Assembly: GCF_019925205.1 (NCBI RefSeq)
Contig: NC_083567.1
Span: forward strand, 24,180,001-24,244,000
Source: Metopolophium dirhodum
Taxonomy: Eukaryota; Arthropoda; Insecta; Hemiptera; Aphididae
DNA length: 64,000 nt
Reading direction: 5' to 3'
Shown: positions 26,006-39,190 of the stretch, in pieces
How positions within the stretch are numbered: position 1 is the stretch's first letter
Layout: every line of letters begins with the position of its first letter
Notes under the pieces: generated by a model
Databases searched by the model: none
Told to the model about the DNA's origin: nothing
Seen by the model: only the letters and a program-made list of their open reading frames with translations
Translations under genes and position numbers: made by a program

Positions 26006-26580
26006 TGTTTTATATTGTCTTAGTTATATTTTATTGTTTTATATCATACACAGATTATCATGATAATCAACAATACATAAAACCACTGGGCTTTGATGTG
26101 GCCTGGATTATTTTATCTTTATTGACCTATATACATAATATAACCATGTAATGTGTAAGTATAATATGCATACATTATAATTAATTGAATGCAATCGAAC
26201 AATAAATATATGTTTACGTATAGTTGCACCGGTAAAACAACAAGAAAAAAGTATGTGCTGCAGATTTAACTTAAAAAATACATATATGTACGTAATAATA
26301 TATTATAAAACACCAGCGACCACAATGACAATACGCGTCTTTAACAAATCAAATATTGTGCTTTGATCAATTTTATACTTAACAAAAAGGAACATACCAA
26401 ATAAATTTAATAACTCCCGCATTGTTGTAGTATTAAACTTGCAAGCTGGTGTCGTCAATATTCATTGACTTTCGTGGAAGTTCGATGTATTGAATACTCA
26501 ACAGCTAAAATTATTCCTGACAATTTTCCGTTTTATATCTGCTTGTCAACACTACATGTTTTTCGTCATAATCTGACACA
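26006..26580. other. AT-rich DNA, nothing supported
   Basis: No feature was recognised between the SINE and the CpG-richer tract to its right. Confidence 0.5.
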
Positions 26581-28455
26581 ATAAAATATTTCCCCCCCCT
26601 TTTTTTTTACATTTTCCCGGCTGAAAGATAAATGCGTTAGATGCGATGCGACGAGTTTTTATTGGACGCGTTAAGGGTTTCGAAAATATAACGAGAAAAT
26701 TGGTCCCACGGGAAAAGCAATATAAGATATACAACTTGCATTATACACGATATAAATAATAAGACGGAAATGCAATAATTGTTTCTACGGCGCGTGTTCT
26801 TTTTTCGTGCGTTCCGCGTTATATATTATTGTTCTCCGGAGAAACATGAAACGAAATAAAATTAAACGGAACTTTTTCAAATGTTTCCTTATTATTATAA
26901 TTAAATTTTTGTTTTCGGCATCACATTGTTCGATCGGTTGGACACACGTCCCCCCCCCTCCCCCGAAAAACCCCAAGACCGTCACTATAATACAGATAGT
27001 CGGACGGTACATCATAGCCGTCCGTTTCATTAGGCCCTCCCCGGGTCACTTCTGCAGCAGTTAAAGACATACAAAATAGTCTGTTGATTGCTCTCCACGA
27101 TGATGACTACAGATATATGTACGTTTAATGGCACATAATAATAATATAACGGTCGTTGCGCGCGCACACACATACATACAAATTCGTGTACGTACGTCGG
27201 AATCGATTTCGTGACGTCGTAAAACGGTCGAACGCATCAGACCGTTAAGCCAGCCGCCCACTATATACGCCTTTCGTTATCGGTATTTAAGTAGGTATAT
27301 CTAAAACGCAATGTTCGCAAAGAATATATCAGAGTACGAGCAGTAATACATATATAGTATAGTTGCGTTATGTATTGTGTACATAAATAATATATATATG
27401 ATATTATTATTTATTTCTACAGTGACTGTAAACAAAAAACCAAAATAAAAACCACCCGAACAAACATTGACCGGAAACGTTGAAGTTGCTGTTGTCGTTA
27501 GATTTTACACCTGCTGCAGTGTTTCATAAACACCGCCGATCTGAGGCACGGCGGGTTATCTGAGGCATATTTCATGCTGATAGTTACAATAATTGCAGGT
27601 ATAGGTATACGTATTATAATGATGTACTATTTCTTTTGAGTAAAAAACTCGACAGTTGTAAATTTTATGCGATACTCACAAAATATAATTTAATGTGACG
27701 AGCCTACTATGTTTTTAAACCGGCAACGTATAACGTTGGAAAATTAATTTAACCAGCAATAATATTTCAGTACCACTACCCTATACATGCTCGGGGTTTT
27801 TTTTTATTATTGCAACAATGATATTATACAGTACATTGTATTGTGTTTATAATATGTAAAATCATTCGTTCGCGGGTCACTATCATTAGCTAAAACAAGA
27901 AAATTGTCGTGTTGTTTGTTTTTTGTATTTGAAGAATATTAGCGATTTTGCAGCACGTAATAATAATAATCGCGTGTAAGCCTATCAGGAGACATCGAGT
28001 GGCTGCGATGACTGACAAGGAACGCAATACTGTCGGGTGATATTATATATATTTATAGGTATAGTCGCTTGTAGACAGGTGGAAATCACGAGAGTATATC
28101 TTGTCGGCGGGCCGAGCGGTTTACCGACCCTATATAAGCCCTAAATTATATTATATAGTATTATAATCTCACTGTGCCGTTAGCGATTTTAACGTTTACA
28201 CGTGGCATATACATATATACCTATATTATTACTATATACTGATACTACATAGTGTACCTATATAATAATATTATGTATTCAATTTATGCGACGAGGCGTG
28301 GATACGAATACCGCTAACATATGTACCTACGAATGTTATAATATTATAATTTATATTATAAACCATAATGGAGTACCATATAATGACTAGGAAAATTAAT
28401 TAATCGAGGCCGGGCAAGTCTCATTCTCGTTAATTTTACGTCATTCCGTTATCTG
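26581..28455. other. Mixed CpG-rich tract, possible regulatory region
   Basis: CpG-rich patches (26590-27290 and 27860-28140) alternate with AT-rich DNA. It contains C-runs at 26591-26598 and 26951-26963 and a CRE-like TGACGTC at 27212-27218. TATATAAG at 28131-28138 follows a GC-rich stretch, with TCACTG about 38 bases downstream. These are promoter-compatible motifs, but no exon can be tied to them. Confidence 0.25.
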
Positions 28456-28456
28456 A

Positions 28457-28663
28457 CGATACTCTGAAAGCGTCTCGGTGGCGGATGCATTTCAAGTTGT
28501 CGACATCTGTTGGTATAATAAAGACCGTGATCGAAATCGGAAAAATTGTCTGGATACAATCGAAATGTTGTGGCGATACGTCAGGGAAGACTTTGAAACT
28601 AATTTAGCCCAAGAAAAAATCGTATTAGCTAGATACCAAATTTTTAATTTTTATCTAAATTGA
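28457..28663 (+). other. Open frame of 68 codons, unidentified, no ATG start
   Basis: The frame is open from just after TGA (28454-28456) to TGA at 28661. It includes FQVVDICWYNKDRDRNRKNC and TIEMLWRYVREDF, and its composition is more varied and charged than that of the spurious frames nearby. The first in-frame ATG is late, and a GTG at 28478 is the only early candidate, so it could be the last exon of something or a relic. CTGAAAG at about 28470 is a poor acceptor. No family is recognised. Confidence 0.2.
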
Positions 28664-28769
28664 AAAATGAATCGTGTATTTTTTCATTATTGTTTGCTCT
28701 AGAATCTGTAAACCATTATTCTGACTGACATTCCCCGACAGTTTCAATCATAATGCGTGTAATTTTAAC

Positions 28770-29015
28770 GGCTCAGGCATAGATTTAGAATATTGGGAGG
28801 GCCTAATTTTTTTTCAGAAAAAATACAACTTTAATAAATTTTAGTACAAAATAGAGATATGGTTTGATAACACAATTAACAATTTGATTTATATTTTAAA
28901 TGTACGGATTTTAAGACATATGACTTACTAATTATTATATAAATAAATACGTGACACATAAGAATTTCAAAGATGGGAGGCTAAATCCCTGGATCCGAGC
29001 ATATATCGGTCAGTT
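28770..29015. repeat. Possible MITE-like element, weak ends
   Basis: The left end GGCTCAGGCATAGATTTAG and the reverse complement of the right end, GCTCGGATCCAGGGATTTAG, are similar and enclose about 245 AT-rich bases with GGGAGG next to each end. The match needs a gap and the target duplication is unclear. Confidence 0.3.
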
Positions 29016-29402
29016 TGGCGTTGCTGTTCGGAGAGACTAAGCCCCGCGTGTTATAGGAGGTATTAAAACTGGGTTTATTAATTGTACGCCGTGCCACCTC
29101 ATTATCATGTCACTATGTATAATTATACTATATTAAGGTACTTTGTATTTACATTATATTGTATTTTAAATTTTAAAAATATGAGGTCTTTGACTATTTA
29201 TTATTAAATAAGTTTAATGTATTAATTATATACGAAGAAGATGGTCTGCTAAAGATATACTTGAAGTTCAGTTGTTGATTAATAAACAAAAAATAATTAG
29301 GGTGTTTCTTGTTTGATATTTTGGTTTAGTAGCTATTAAGAGCTTACATTTTTAGTCTCCCCTCAATATTTACCCACGGGTCACCACGGTCGGAATCTTT
29401 AC

Positions 29403-29476
29403 CCGGCGGCGCTGATGTTTTGTCCTTCAACGCCACCACCAAAAGTCGCGAATTCTTGGAAAATTGAAACTTTCAT
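29403..29476 (-). other. Possible minus-strand first coding exon
   Basis: The minus strand reads ATG (29476-29474) and then 24 codons beginning MKVSIFQEFATFGGG, up to a GTAAAG donor at 29402. An in-frame stop lies about 36 bases upstream, so this ATG would be the start. The segment is within a CpG-richer patch (29380-29560). No downstream exon was found on this strand, so it may be chance. Confidence 0.2.
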
Positions 29477-29829
29477 ACCGGCGACGGAAGTTGAAATGAC
29501 GTGACGTTATCGAATCTTGGGATTTAGGATAGTACGTGAAATTCTATGGTAATATGGTGTACCAGAAGTGTCCATTACTCAGCCAATATACACCGACGTA
29601 AAATTACGACGAACTACTATAATTTATTATAATTTAATATTATACCATACAAGGAGTATTGTCAATACCATATTATCATACCAAGAATAACCACCCCGAA
29701 AACGCCACCTGTCGCTCATTTGAAACAGATGAGCAACGCAACGCATCGAACTGATGTTTTAGAATTCAAAATTCGTTGTATGTGTCCGTTTCGTGAGCAT
29801 AGAACAGGTCACAGGACACAGATGCGTTT

Positions 29830-30640
29830 ATTTTTTTTTCTTGGAACACGAGTGTAGCTGAACTGCCTATACAAGTCGCCGTGTGGTCATAATATTATTC
29901 TATTGAATTAATGTTTTATACAAAATATATCAAACTTTTGAGATACAGAGGAAATGTATCCAATGGTGGAAAAAAATAGGGAAAAGCGACGTCAAAAACG
30001 CACACTGAGTGTACCTTAATACACCAAAGTTCGTCATATTATGGTATCCTAATATTTTATTTCATTGGTGACAAGACAAGAATAAACAATATTTTGCATT
30101 TCAATAATAAAAAAATGAAAAAAAAAATGAATGGATGCTAATATTCTGAGATACATGAATATCGAAAGTATGTTTATATTAATTGTTGTTTACGTTGTTT
30201 ATTTTGTATAAATATCTGTTTTGGCTATAAATTAAATTAAACTAAATTATTTCTTATATTTGTTCAATAATATAAATAAAATGGTGAATAATAGGTTAGG
30301 ATTTAGAAATATTGATAGGTATAACGAAACATATTTATCAATTTATAGGAGAGCACATTAATTTATTGCTTGGTTACATGTAAAACATCATAACAACGTT
30401 ATTAACGTCATTTGGTATATATATAACTAAATTTGATGCATATAATAAGACATAATAACGTCACTATAATTATAGTATAAAAAGTAAACACAATTTCGAA
30501 CTTTGCAGACAGTGTTATATAAAATATCATAAATTTACGTAATATAGTAGCTTACCTACATCAGATAATTTAAGACATAATATTTTTATAATATTCGTGT
30601 ACAAGCTAAAAATGATACAATACTACTTTTTTTATCCAGT
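29830..30640. other. AT-rich DNA, nothing supported
   Basis: No feature was recognised. It runs into the CpG-richer tract that precedes the start exon at 31711. Confidence 0.5.
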
Positions 30641-31710
30641 CCATCGTGTCGTAATGCGATGTATTTAACCATAAACTGTGACGGCTGTGGTAGGTTAGGA
30701 CCGCAGAACGTAAATCCATCACCAGTCAGTGGACAAAGAAACAATAACACGATAATATTTAGTTTTTGTGGCAATTCCTTAAGATTCACCTGCCATGTTC
30801 AGAAGATTAAGGGCGGTTCGCAAAAACAGCCAGTCATCCAAAACTCGTCGAAGTCGTCTGTATCCGATCTCTAGAGCCGGCAGGTTCGGGTCAGTGTATA
30901 CCCCTATACACGTCTTCGTCGTCCTAAGGGGCGTAAAAATAACGTGACATCGTCGTGAAAAGTGAAAATCTAAATACTACCCATACGGGATTGGTCGTCG
31001 CACACAACGTACTATATGAAATCCAATTTTCACTGAGCATAATATTAAATTGGATAGGTTGGGGGGGGAGGGGATTAACTTTCTCCCGCGAGTCCACATA
31101 ATATAATTACATAATATTATTATGCAAGGTTATACGCATAATAAATAATTATATTATCGTGAACTTTTTAAGCTGCAGGGGTGTTGAATTCGTTTTTAAT
31201 ATCGTTTTTTTTTTCATCACACCCCCGCTTGAGCACTGCCGGTTTGTTAACCACGATATTCTACGCGGTCATATTATAATCGCCTGCATGGTGGCGCGTG
31301 GTAGACTACGACGTTCAGGCACGCGCGAGGACCTCAGACGCATCCGGTGTCATTTATCAACCTTGCGGTGACAATTCTATTCAGAGTAGTTTATTGTAAA
31401 AACTCGCAATCCTCGGCGGATTCGGCGGCTGTTGGTGTGGGTGTCGGTGCAGGTAGGCAGCTGGGGTGATGCGAGCGCGGGCCTCTCATCGCTTTCCGTC
31501 CACACACATCCACCTCTGGCACATTGCGTTTGGGAGAATTAATTAGCTATTTCGTCCCCGGCGAAGTGACTAGCGGTGCAAAAACGGCAGTCACGTGTGA
31601 TAATAATCCGGTGGCGGCAGCGGACAGGTTTGGGCGCGCATGCCATAAAATCGATCGGAAAGAAGCGCATCCGACCGTGGAGGGGGCACGCGTGTGCATC
31701 GGAAATTAAA
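30641..31710 (+). promoter_or_regulatory. CpG-rich promoter region before the start exon
   Basis: GC and CpG content are high, especially at 31380-31710. An E-box in the context GTCACGTG is at 31590-31597 and a poly-G tract is near 31061-31073. GTGCAG followed by GTAGGC near 31455 could be a donor for an alternative leader exon. The region directly precedes the candidate start codon at 31711. Frames of 60-70 codons on both strands (30586-30874, 31524-31839) compete with each other and lack coding-like structure. Confidence 0.4.
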
Positions 31711-31735
31711 ATGTCGAAACTATTGCGAGCCACCG
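31711..31735 (+). CDS. Putative first coding exon of an unidentified gene (partial)
   Basis: The start codon has a good insect context (ATTAAAATGTCG). The exon encodes MSKLLRAT plus one base of the next codon, then the donor GTAAGA at 31736. It follows a CpG-rich leader, as a promoter-proximal exon should. The basic, leucine-rich start would suit a mitochondrial presequence or a cytosolic N-terminus, but eight residues do not identify a family. Reading through the donor gives a 43-residue product, which is less likely. No second exon was recognised downstream in the window, so the first intron would be long or the gene extends past the right edge. Confidence 0.35.
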
Positions 31736-33616
31736 GTAAGACTATATTAGTATTATATATACGGCTGCCGTCGACGATTGTCTACGATGGTATCTGGGCT
31801 GCTATTTCCGCACAAGATTATCGTCACGGCGGTGTTTAAAGTTGCGCGTGTACGCCTCTGTCGGGCGACAAAATCAAAAACCCCTAAAACCAAACGTACG
31901 CGGCTCTATGTATGATGTTTAGATTTACGTTCAATGATTTTAGATGATTTCTTAAGACATATTAGGTTAGGTTTGTCACACCCACGACACATAAACTTAG
32001 TCGGACTGTCTTATGGGTAGTTCAGGAAAATCGATTATTCAGCAAAAAGTCTGAAATTGTGACGTCAAGTATAGTGTTAATACAAGAGTTTAAGCGGCTA
32101 TAACTACATTTCAATATTTTACAAATAACTTTCTTTTTAAAGATATTATCTAACAAAGAGATTACAGCAGTATAATGCGAGAAAATGTAAAATGCTGTAC
32201 CTATACTTTTGATTATATAGAATACTTTATAGGGGAAAAGACGAAAAGTTATAATATTACTTCGAAAATATTCTACTGTTCAAATCTCTTGACATTACAT
32301 TATTTATCTTTGGTAACGCACGGTGTATATCTAAGTAGTATTTTCCACGCATTTGGTAAATATTTTACCCCCCACAAAAAAGCCATCTGAAATTCTCTAA
32401 TAATTAAGCTTAGACATTTAATGACATTAGCATAATATGGCCGTACAACTTAATTGTATACTTTATTTCATTATAATTTATTGCAAACATCACAATTACA
32501 ATTTGTAAATAAAAAATATTTTTACAACTCTATATAGCTGCAACTTTTAAATATTTACGCACTTGGGGTAAATAGCGTTTCGATATTACAATATTAAAAT
32601 TATGTTATGCGCATTGCGCAGGAAATAATAATAAAATGCGTTATTTTTTTAACGATAAAGTATGTTAACTTGAAAATAATATGGTAACATGAGTAAAAAA
32701 AAAAAAATTAAAAACCATACAAAGACAAATATTTGTTTGCTCAAGTTTTGCTAAAATACAATGATTTTACTAAAATTATGCTTTTTTATTGTTCGTTGCA
32801 ACAGTTGAAATATCGTTATAATGTTATATTGTTTTATATGTTATATTTTTTAATATATTGTTTTGAGAAGTGTGAATTTAATGTTTCACGTCAATAGAAT
32901 TTATATCACAATGATTGAAACTAAAAAATATAACTTACAGGTAGATATATATTATTTATTATTTTTTAATACGACATTCGAAGAATAGAGGAAAAATATT
33001 TTCCGAATTGAAATACGATCTGGCTTAGGGCGTTTTAAAAAATATGTTTGTTAAAATATGAATTTCGAATGTCCGAAAGTTAAATTACTTTTCAAACAGA
33101 ACCTAAATAAAAAACTTTTTTCTTCGAGACTTATTGTACAAAATTACTAAAACATCATCCAACAAGATGCATAATTATATTCAGATTGTAATTTTTCAGG
33201 TACCTATACGATTTGTAATACAATAATTTGTTGAAAAATATAATATTTTTCTGATTTTATTTTTTATATAAAAATTAAAGAAAATACGTAGGTATTTTGA
33301 ATATTTTAAATAATGTTTCCAAAAGTATTTAAAAAATCAATAATCTATTTTTAAAAATGATTATAATTTTAAGTAATAATATAATATGTCTAACCTACCA
33401 TGTAACGTACTAACTTAATTATTAAAATAGATACAAATATATAACTACATATTAAAACGTTGTATTTTAGTTTTAATATTAATTATAATAACCTTTTGAT
33501 TTTTGATTTTTCATACACAAAGTTTCTAAGATTGCCCTGAAAATTACAATTACATTTTTAGTATTAATCATTTTTATGTCGGTTATTAAACTATTAATTA
33601 GATCTTATCTAGAATA
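31736..33616. other. AT-rich DNA, possible first intron
   Basis: Apart from a CpG-rich shoulder up to about 31870, this is AT-rich with no exon or transposon recognised. If the exon at 31711 is real, this is intron sequence. Confidence 0.45.
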
Positions 33617-33848
33617 TACGGGGTGTATTAAAAGTCTTCATCCGATTTTAAAAATTTATATTTATTTTTTAAAATAAATAATTTTTAAATGAAGATATAA
33701 GGGCGAAATAAAGTAAGATATATCCTTAAAATAGCTGGTAAGTTTTATTAATCAGTCAAGCAATAATACATGGGTTGCTAACTTGCGATTAACCGTTGCC
33801 AAACTATATCAGTTCGTGATTGTATGAAGACTTTTGAAACACTCTGTA
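33617..33848. mobile_element. Mariner/Tc1-type MITE (232 bases)
   Basis: The terminal inverted repeats start TACGGGGTGTATTAAAAGTC (left) and TACAGAGTGTTTCAAAAGTC (right, reverse complement). They match at 21 of 25 positions by eye and share AAAAGTCTTCAT. TA dinucleotides flank both sides (33615-33616 and 33849-33850), as in the Tc1/mariner superfamily. The interior has no coding frame, so it depends on a transposase encoded elsewhere. Confidence 0.7.
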
Positions 33849-36800
33849 TATTTTCTCCGAAATTTTATATAATTTCCTATACTAAAATCAGCAAACAATC
33901 TAAGTTGAGGTAGTCGGTGGGCACTTTATGTACTACCTAGCAATTTTCTACACAATTTTTTTGCTTTATCGTCTAAATTTTCTACTGTAGTTCATTACTC
34001 AAAATGTGAATGTCTATATTAATTGATTGTCATATTAGAATACAAACAGACGAAAGCTATGTTCTGACAATTTATGAAAATCCACCCAATAAAATATGCT
34101 ATAAATATGATTAATTTACTTGAACACAAAAAATGAACGAATCAAAAGCATCCAAAATACATTTATACTGTTCTCTGATCTGTATATGATAGGAATGTAG
34201 TACTGCTGTTTCATTGAACAAGGTTTAAGTTTCCCAATAATCTCAAATAAAATACTAAGGCTTTATGTTTGGTAAATGTTTTTCGAAGTCTTCATTCTTT
34301 GTCTGCACATATCATTTGAAAGACAAACATAAAAAACTCAAGTTTCGTAATATTATGTTAAAAACATGGCTTCCCTTAAAAATACATGACTAAGTGCTGC
34401 TTTACAAATGTCTACCTTCTGTATCTTAGGCCATTGAAACGTTTCAATACATGGAAATAATTACAAAGCCTCGCAATACCATATCGCAAACATCTAACTT
34501 CATTCAAAGCTCAATATAAATACATTTGCCCAAACTACATCAATAGTCTATAGACTATTATACCTACTCTAAACTAATTTCTCGCGAAACCCTTCTCATT
34601 ACTCAACTGGTATCAAGTACGCACTACTTCGTAATCCTAAAAGGCGATTATAACAGAACTGGTCCGGGGGCAGTGTCACAATCGTGCAACTTTCCACTCA
34701 AGCAATTCACTACATAACTAACGTCATTGTGTTATAATAATATTGTTCACTAATTTACATAATGTATTACATTTTGAATAGATTTTAATAATTATTATTC
34801 GTTAGATAAAGATGTTTAACAAAATAAACAATCTGATATCATTGAAACTTCAAAAATATTACCAAAATTTAAAACGTCGTGAATATAGGTTCTTAATAAT
34901 ATATAAAATGTGTATTGTACTACTTTTACCGCTAGTATATAAATTACTTTATTTTGATGTATAAATTGAGTTTTAGTTATTTTTTCTTATTATTCTGATA
35001 TATTTTAAGTCGGCTTATATACTTAGTTTCAATAGAAAAATTATACTATTGAATACACCCTTCGAATGTTTTTATTTTGTTGAATGAAAATTACTGGTTC
35101 TATAAACATCTTAATAATTCTTCTCTTATATTCATATCGAGTATATTATGTTATTTTTCTTTTGCCGTCTCAAAAATATAAATATTTCCACGTATAAATC
35201 ATATAATATAAAACTGTCGTTGATAATAATATTCGATGAAAAAATAATCTATACATACCTACCGCATTTACTTGCTATAACAATAATAATGATAAAAATG
35301 CATAATAAAAAGTACATTTCTCGTTTCCAAGTGAAATAAACAAATAATATTTTTTGTTGTCGTGACAATGTTCTTAATTATTACGAATAACAAAAAAGAA
35401 TTTAATTGGGACACCCGCCAACACGTAGTCAAAATCATTGTTAACTGGCGCATAATGTTTGAATTTATGGTGATTAAATATGGTTATTTGCGTCATAAAC
35501 ATTAAACATTATACATATTATGACCATTTACGCATCTGCGCATATCTGTATCTTTATAGATACCTTCATAGAACATTACGATATTACTATTGACACGATG
35601 GAAATATATTCAGTTTTATTGTAGGCAAGTCGTATATTATTATGAGGGATACATTTCCCGTGTGATTGTTACAGAGCTGATATAATATTTCATGTACCTA
35701 CGATAAATACAGATACGCATCTAAAAAGAAAATTTACAATGCAACAAAATTTTTATGTAGGTCTATAATATACATTGTTATATACTTTATGGATTGTGAA
35801 TCTGTCACAAATAGTACTGAGGGTAGATTACAATATTATTAAACCAATTAATTTAACGAGCAAACCTAAATTTACCAACATTTGTATGGTAGTACAAAAT
35901 GGATTTTTGTTTTTATTGAGACACTAATTAATGTTTAATAATTTATATTTTTTATAATTACAAGTCACAAAAATAATTAATAATAATTATTAATTATTTT
36001 AAAGTAAATTAAGATCGTTTTTTTTTTATTAAACGTGGTACAAGTAGGTGTGATGGTTTTTAACTACCCACGTGCAATTATATATTAATACTAATATGCA
36101 ATAAATTGCAGTTAAAAATATACGTTTTACCCGCAATAAATAATTTATTAGTAATAATATAATTTTGTAATTTTGTCATCACCATGATTGTCGTGACTTA
36201 GATTTTTTAGCTAACTTTAGCTTATTATAATAGAGTCTGTCTACAAAAAGACGTAACATTTGAGTTTTTATTAGATCAACTCGTATAAACCACTTGTAAA
36301 CTTGAACTATTCCAAAATGAGTTTTTTTTTTGTTATTAGGTACTGTGGTTGTAAAATGTTCACCTCAATTTATATCCATAAATTACTATAAATAACTTTT
36401 CTGGATAAGGTAATTGCATAATTATGTTACTATTTCTTATATTTCTGCAAAGATGGCTTAACAGATGTTTGATAAGTATAAATTTTCCGACTGTTATAAT
36501 AATATCATCATGTATCAAAATGATAAAATGCAAGGTGGCAAACATGTATAAACTGTGCTATTTTATTTTATATTATTATAAACAATTATTTCAAAATGAT
36601 CAATCAATGTAAAATATTTGAGTGAGCACTGAGCATAATGAATAATCAGAAACGGTTTGCTATCAAAAATATTGTTTGATTATTTCACTATTTAAATTTT
36701 AAATCATATTTTATTTTTAAATGATAACCAACAGATGAAAACCAATCAGAATTCTTAATATTGTTATCTGCAAAACTTAGTGGGTGATAATATTATTTAA

Positions 36801-37500
36801 ATTGTATCTGTAGGTACCTACCATTTTATAATAATATAATGATCCATAACGTATATATGTATCATATAATATTTCATAATAACAATTACATATATTAAAC
36901 TATTAGAGGTAATACTCTAGTTAAAAAGTATATAAAATAGAAATTTTTAATTTCGAAAATATTTTCATATAATTGTAAATTTGTAACTATTTATCCATTT
37001 TTCTCAGTTTTTTTAAAAAATACTATAAAATATTTAAGTGCATCATAATAAATTTTTAAAAACTACCTTATGTATGTTCATTTTTAGTCGCTTACATATT
37101 GTTATTATAACGAATTATTAATTAATTAAATATTTTACTCTATTAATATTATTTTAGATATCAAAAATACTGATTATTTAGAATTTACAATACTTTAATT
37201 ATTATTTAGTTTTTTTCAGAATTTCAAAATATCCAAATACATTAATAAATATTGGTATATATATTTTGAAATCCAATGCAATCAGCTGAAGTTTTTTTTT
37301 ATATCATTCAGCAATGGTCATTGAAATAATGAAATACCTATATAATAATATGATAAGTGATAAACAATTACACAGTAATCCTATTATTACATATTCGAAG
37401 TTCTATCATTCACATACTAGTATTTAAATTCAATGACCATAGAATGTTTAACTACGATTGATACATAGGAATTTTGACGTAATGCAAATGTGATGTGGAA
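33849..37500. other. AT-rich DNA, nothing supported
   Basis: No gene, RNA or clear element was found. Frames at 35148-35453 and 36360-36612 are on both strands of the same AT-rich DNA and are not called. Confidence 0.5.
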
Positions 37501-38331
37501 TTTTCAACTCGACCAAAGCTGAGTGCTCTGCATTTTGGATCACATTTTTAGTCCGGGTGAAAACACAACTTCACAGCGTTAAATGCATAACCCGTGAAGG
37601 ACGGTTGTTATCGGAGAAAATAATTTGTAAACGAAATAAATTCCGTCGTGACATCGGTACGTAAATATTATAAAAATCATTATAATACAAATAAGGCGCA
37701 AGTAATGAAAAACATTTGAATGGGGTTGAATAACATTGATATAATGACGTGAAAACCGAAATGTATACATACAAAGGTACCTATTATAATAATATGTCCA
37801 CCAGTAGGTACTACTATAATGCGGGAGTAGGTATTATGAATATCGTAGACCGTATATTATTATAATGTAACTTATATGCCGTCGGGTGTATTATATACGG
37901 AGGTAACGGTGTTTCACAGTGCACCAACCACTCCGTCTCTTATCGATAGTACATAAAATGCGTATTATTATTGCTACCTATTACATGTATCTATATAAGC
38001 TATAATATAATATTATATATTTTCAATTCGAGCGGATGCTGTTGTGCATGATACAATATAGATACTATATTATTATATTAGTATATTATATGGTAAAATA
38101 TCGTGGCATGAATTGTACTACTACTACACGATAAGACGTTTCGGTGACCGGTCGGACGGCGGCTGTTCGGTTATGAGAGACGAATAACCCCGTTCCTACT
38201 AAGCAACTGTTATGGTGATTTGACGAATATATTTTTTCAATATATTATTTTATAGTTTTTAGACTACAGATTTTTTTTTTTTTTTAATCATAACAGTTAC
38301 CGAGTGCCAAGGTGATCTAGATTCTAGATGA
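37501..38331. other. Mixed-composition DNA with a small CpG-rich patch
   Basis: The frames at 37571-37774 on the minus strand are overlapping and not coding-like. A CpG-rich patch at 38135-38200 is followed by a T-run ending near 38285, shortly before a hAT-type element. Confidence 0.4.
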
Positions 38332-38339
38332 CTATAGAA

Positions 38340-38821
38340 CAGTGGTCTTCGACCGGTGGGTCACGTAAGCTTAAAAATAGGGTCGCGATACGTCTTTTTT
38401 AAAATAAACATTTAATTTAATAAATGAAATAAATAAAAATACAGTTTATATAATCTATATTCTATAATATAATGGATATCAAATCACAGTATATGTTTCA
38501 TATACTGGTATGATTCTACGTAGCAGTTGGAATTTATATTATGTGAAAACACTCAAAGACAAACATCACATTAAATTTTTTGTGTTGTATTTTTATTTTA
38601 TTATATTTTTTCGTGTGATTTCTACACATTTTAAATTGATAATAATTAAATATTCAACCTACTAAAATGTAATTTTTATTTATTCAGTTATAATAGTACT
38701 ATAAATAATACTACAAAGCATTAAGCAATTTTAGCTTTTTTTTTGTTTATCTACAAAGCTTACGCGGGTCACGAAAAATTAAGGCCTAAAAAGTGGGTCG
38801 CGAGTCCAAAAAGGACCACTG
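38340..38821. mobile_element. Non-autonomous hAT-type element (482 bases)
   Basis: Ends are CAGTGGTCTTCGACC (left) and CAGTGGTCCTTTTTGGACTC (right, reverse complement), typical of hAT terminal repeats. The left flank CTATAGAA (38332-38339) fits the hAT target pattern nTnTAGAn, while the right flank GGCTAGAT shares its TAGA core. In addition CTAGATGA occurs at 38324-38331 and at 38824-38831, so the true target duplication is ambiguous. Both sub-terminal regions carry GGGTCACG...GGGTCGCGA in direct orientation. There is no transposase frame inside. Confidence 0.65.
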
Positions 38822-39190
38822 GGCTAGATGATACCTCATCGAAACTACCCCACCAGCGATCGCGAAGGACGTTAGCCACGGTGGATGACGAACACATCGT
38901 CTAAAACATTATATAATATCAATGTTTTTGAACAACGCTGACCCGATCGATAAAATGTGCCTATAACGTAAACAATAAATTACAAAAGAGCTGATTTACC
39001 AATCGAGAACAGTCTAATATAAGTATATAACAATTATAATATTATATTTTATAGTGGGAACCTTGCAGGGTACTTGAATAATAAAACGGAAAAGGAAAAA
39101 CAATCTACCGATATACTATTTCTACTGTGTAGGTGAGACAGTTTTAGATACGACATAATACAATGTATCTAAATCATATACCTATCTAAA
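38822..39190. other. Short mixed DNA, nothing supported
   Basis: A brief CpG-rich stretch (38840-38900) is followed by AT-rich DNA. No feature was recognised. Confidence 0.45.

Noticed and set aside
25758..26063. Overlapping frames of 60-100 codons on both strands near 25.8-26.0 kb
   Set aside because: They are translations of a GC-rich tRNA-derived SINE.
30586..30874. Opposed frames of 67 and 71 codons, one with a signal-peptide-like start
   Set aside because: Both strands are open over the same bases. The minus frame starts at a non-AUG-like context inside a plausible donor (CATGGCAG then GTGAAT), and neither has a recognised domain.
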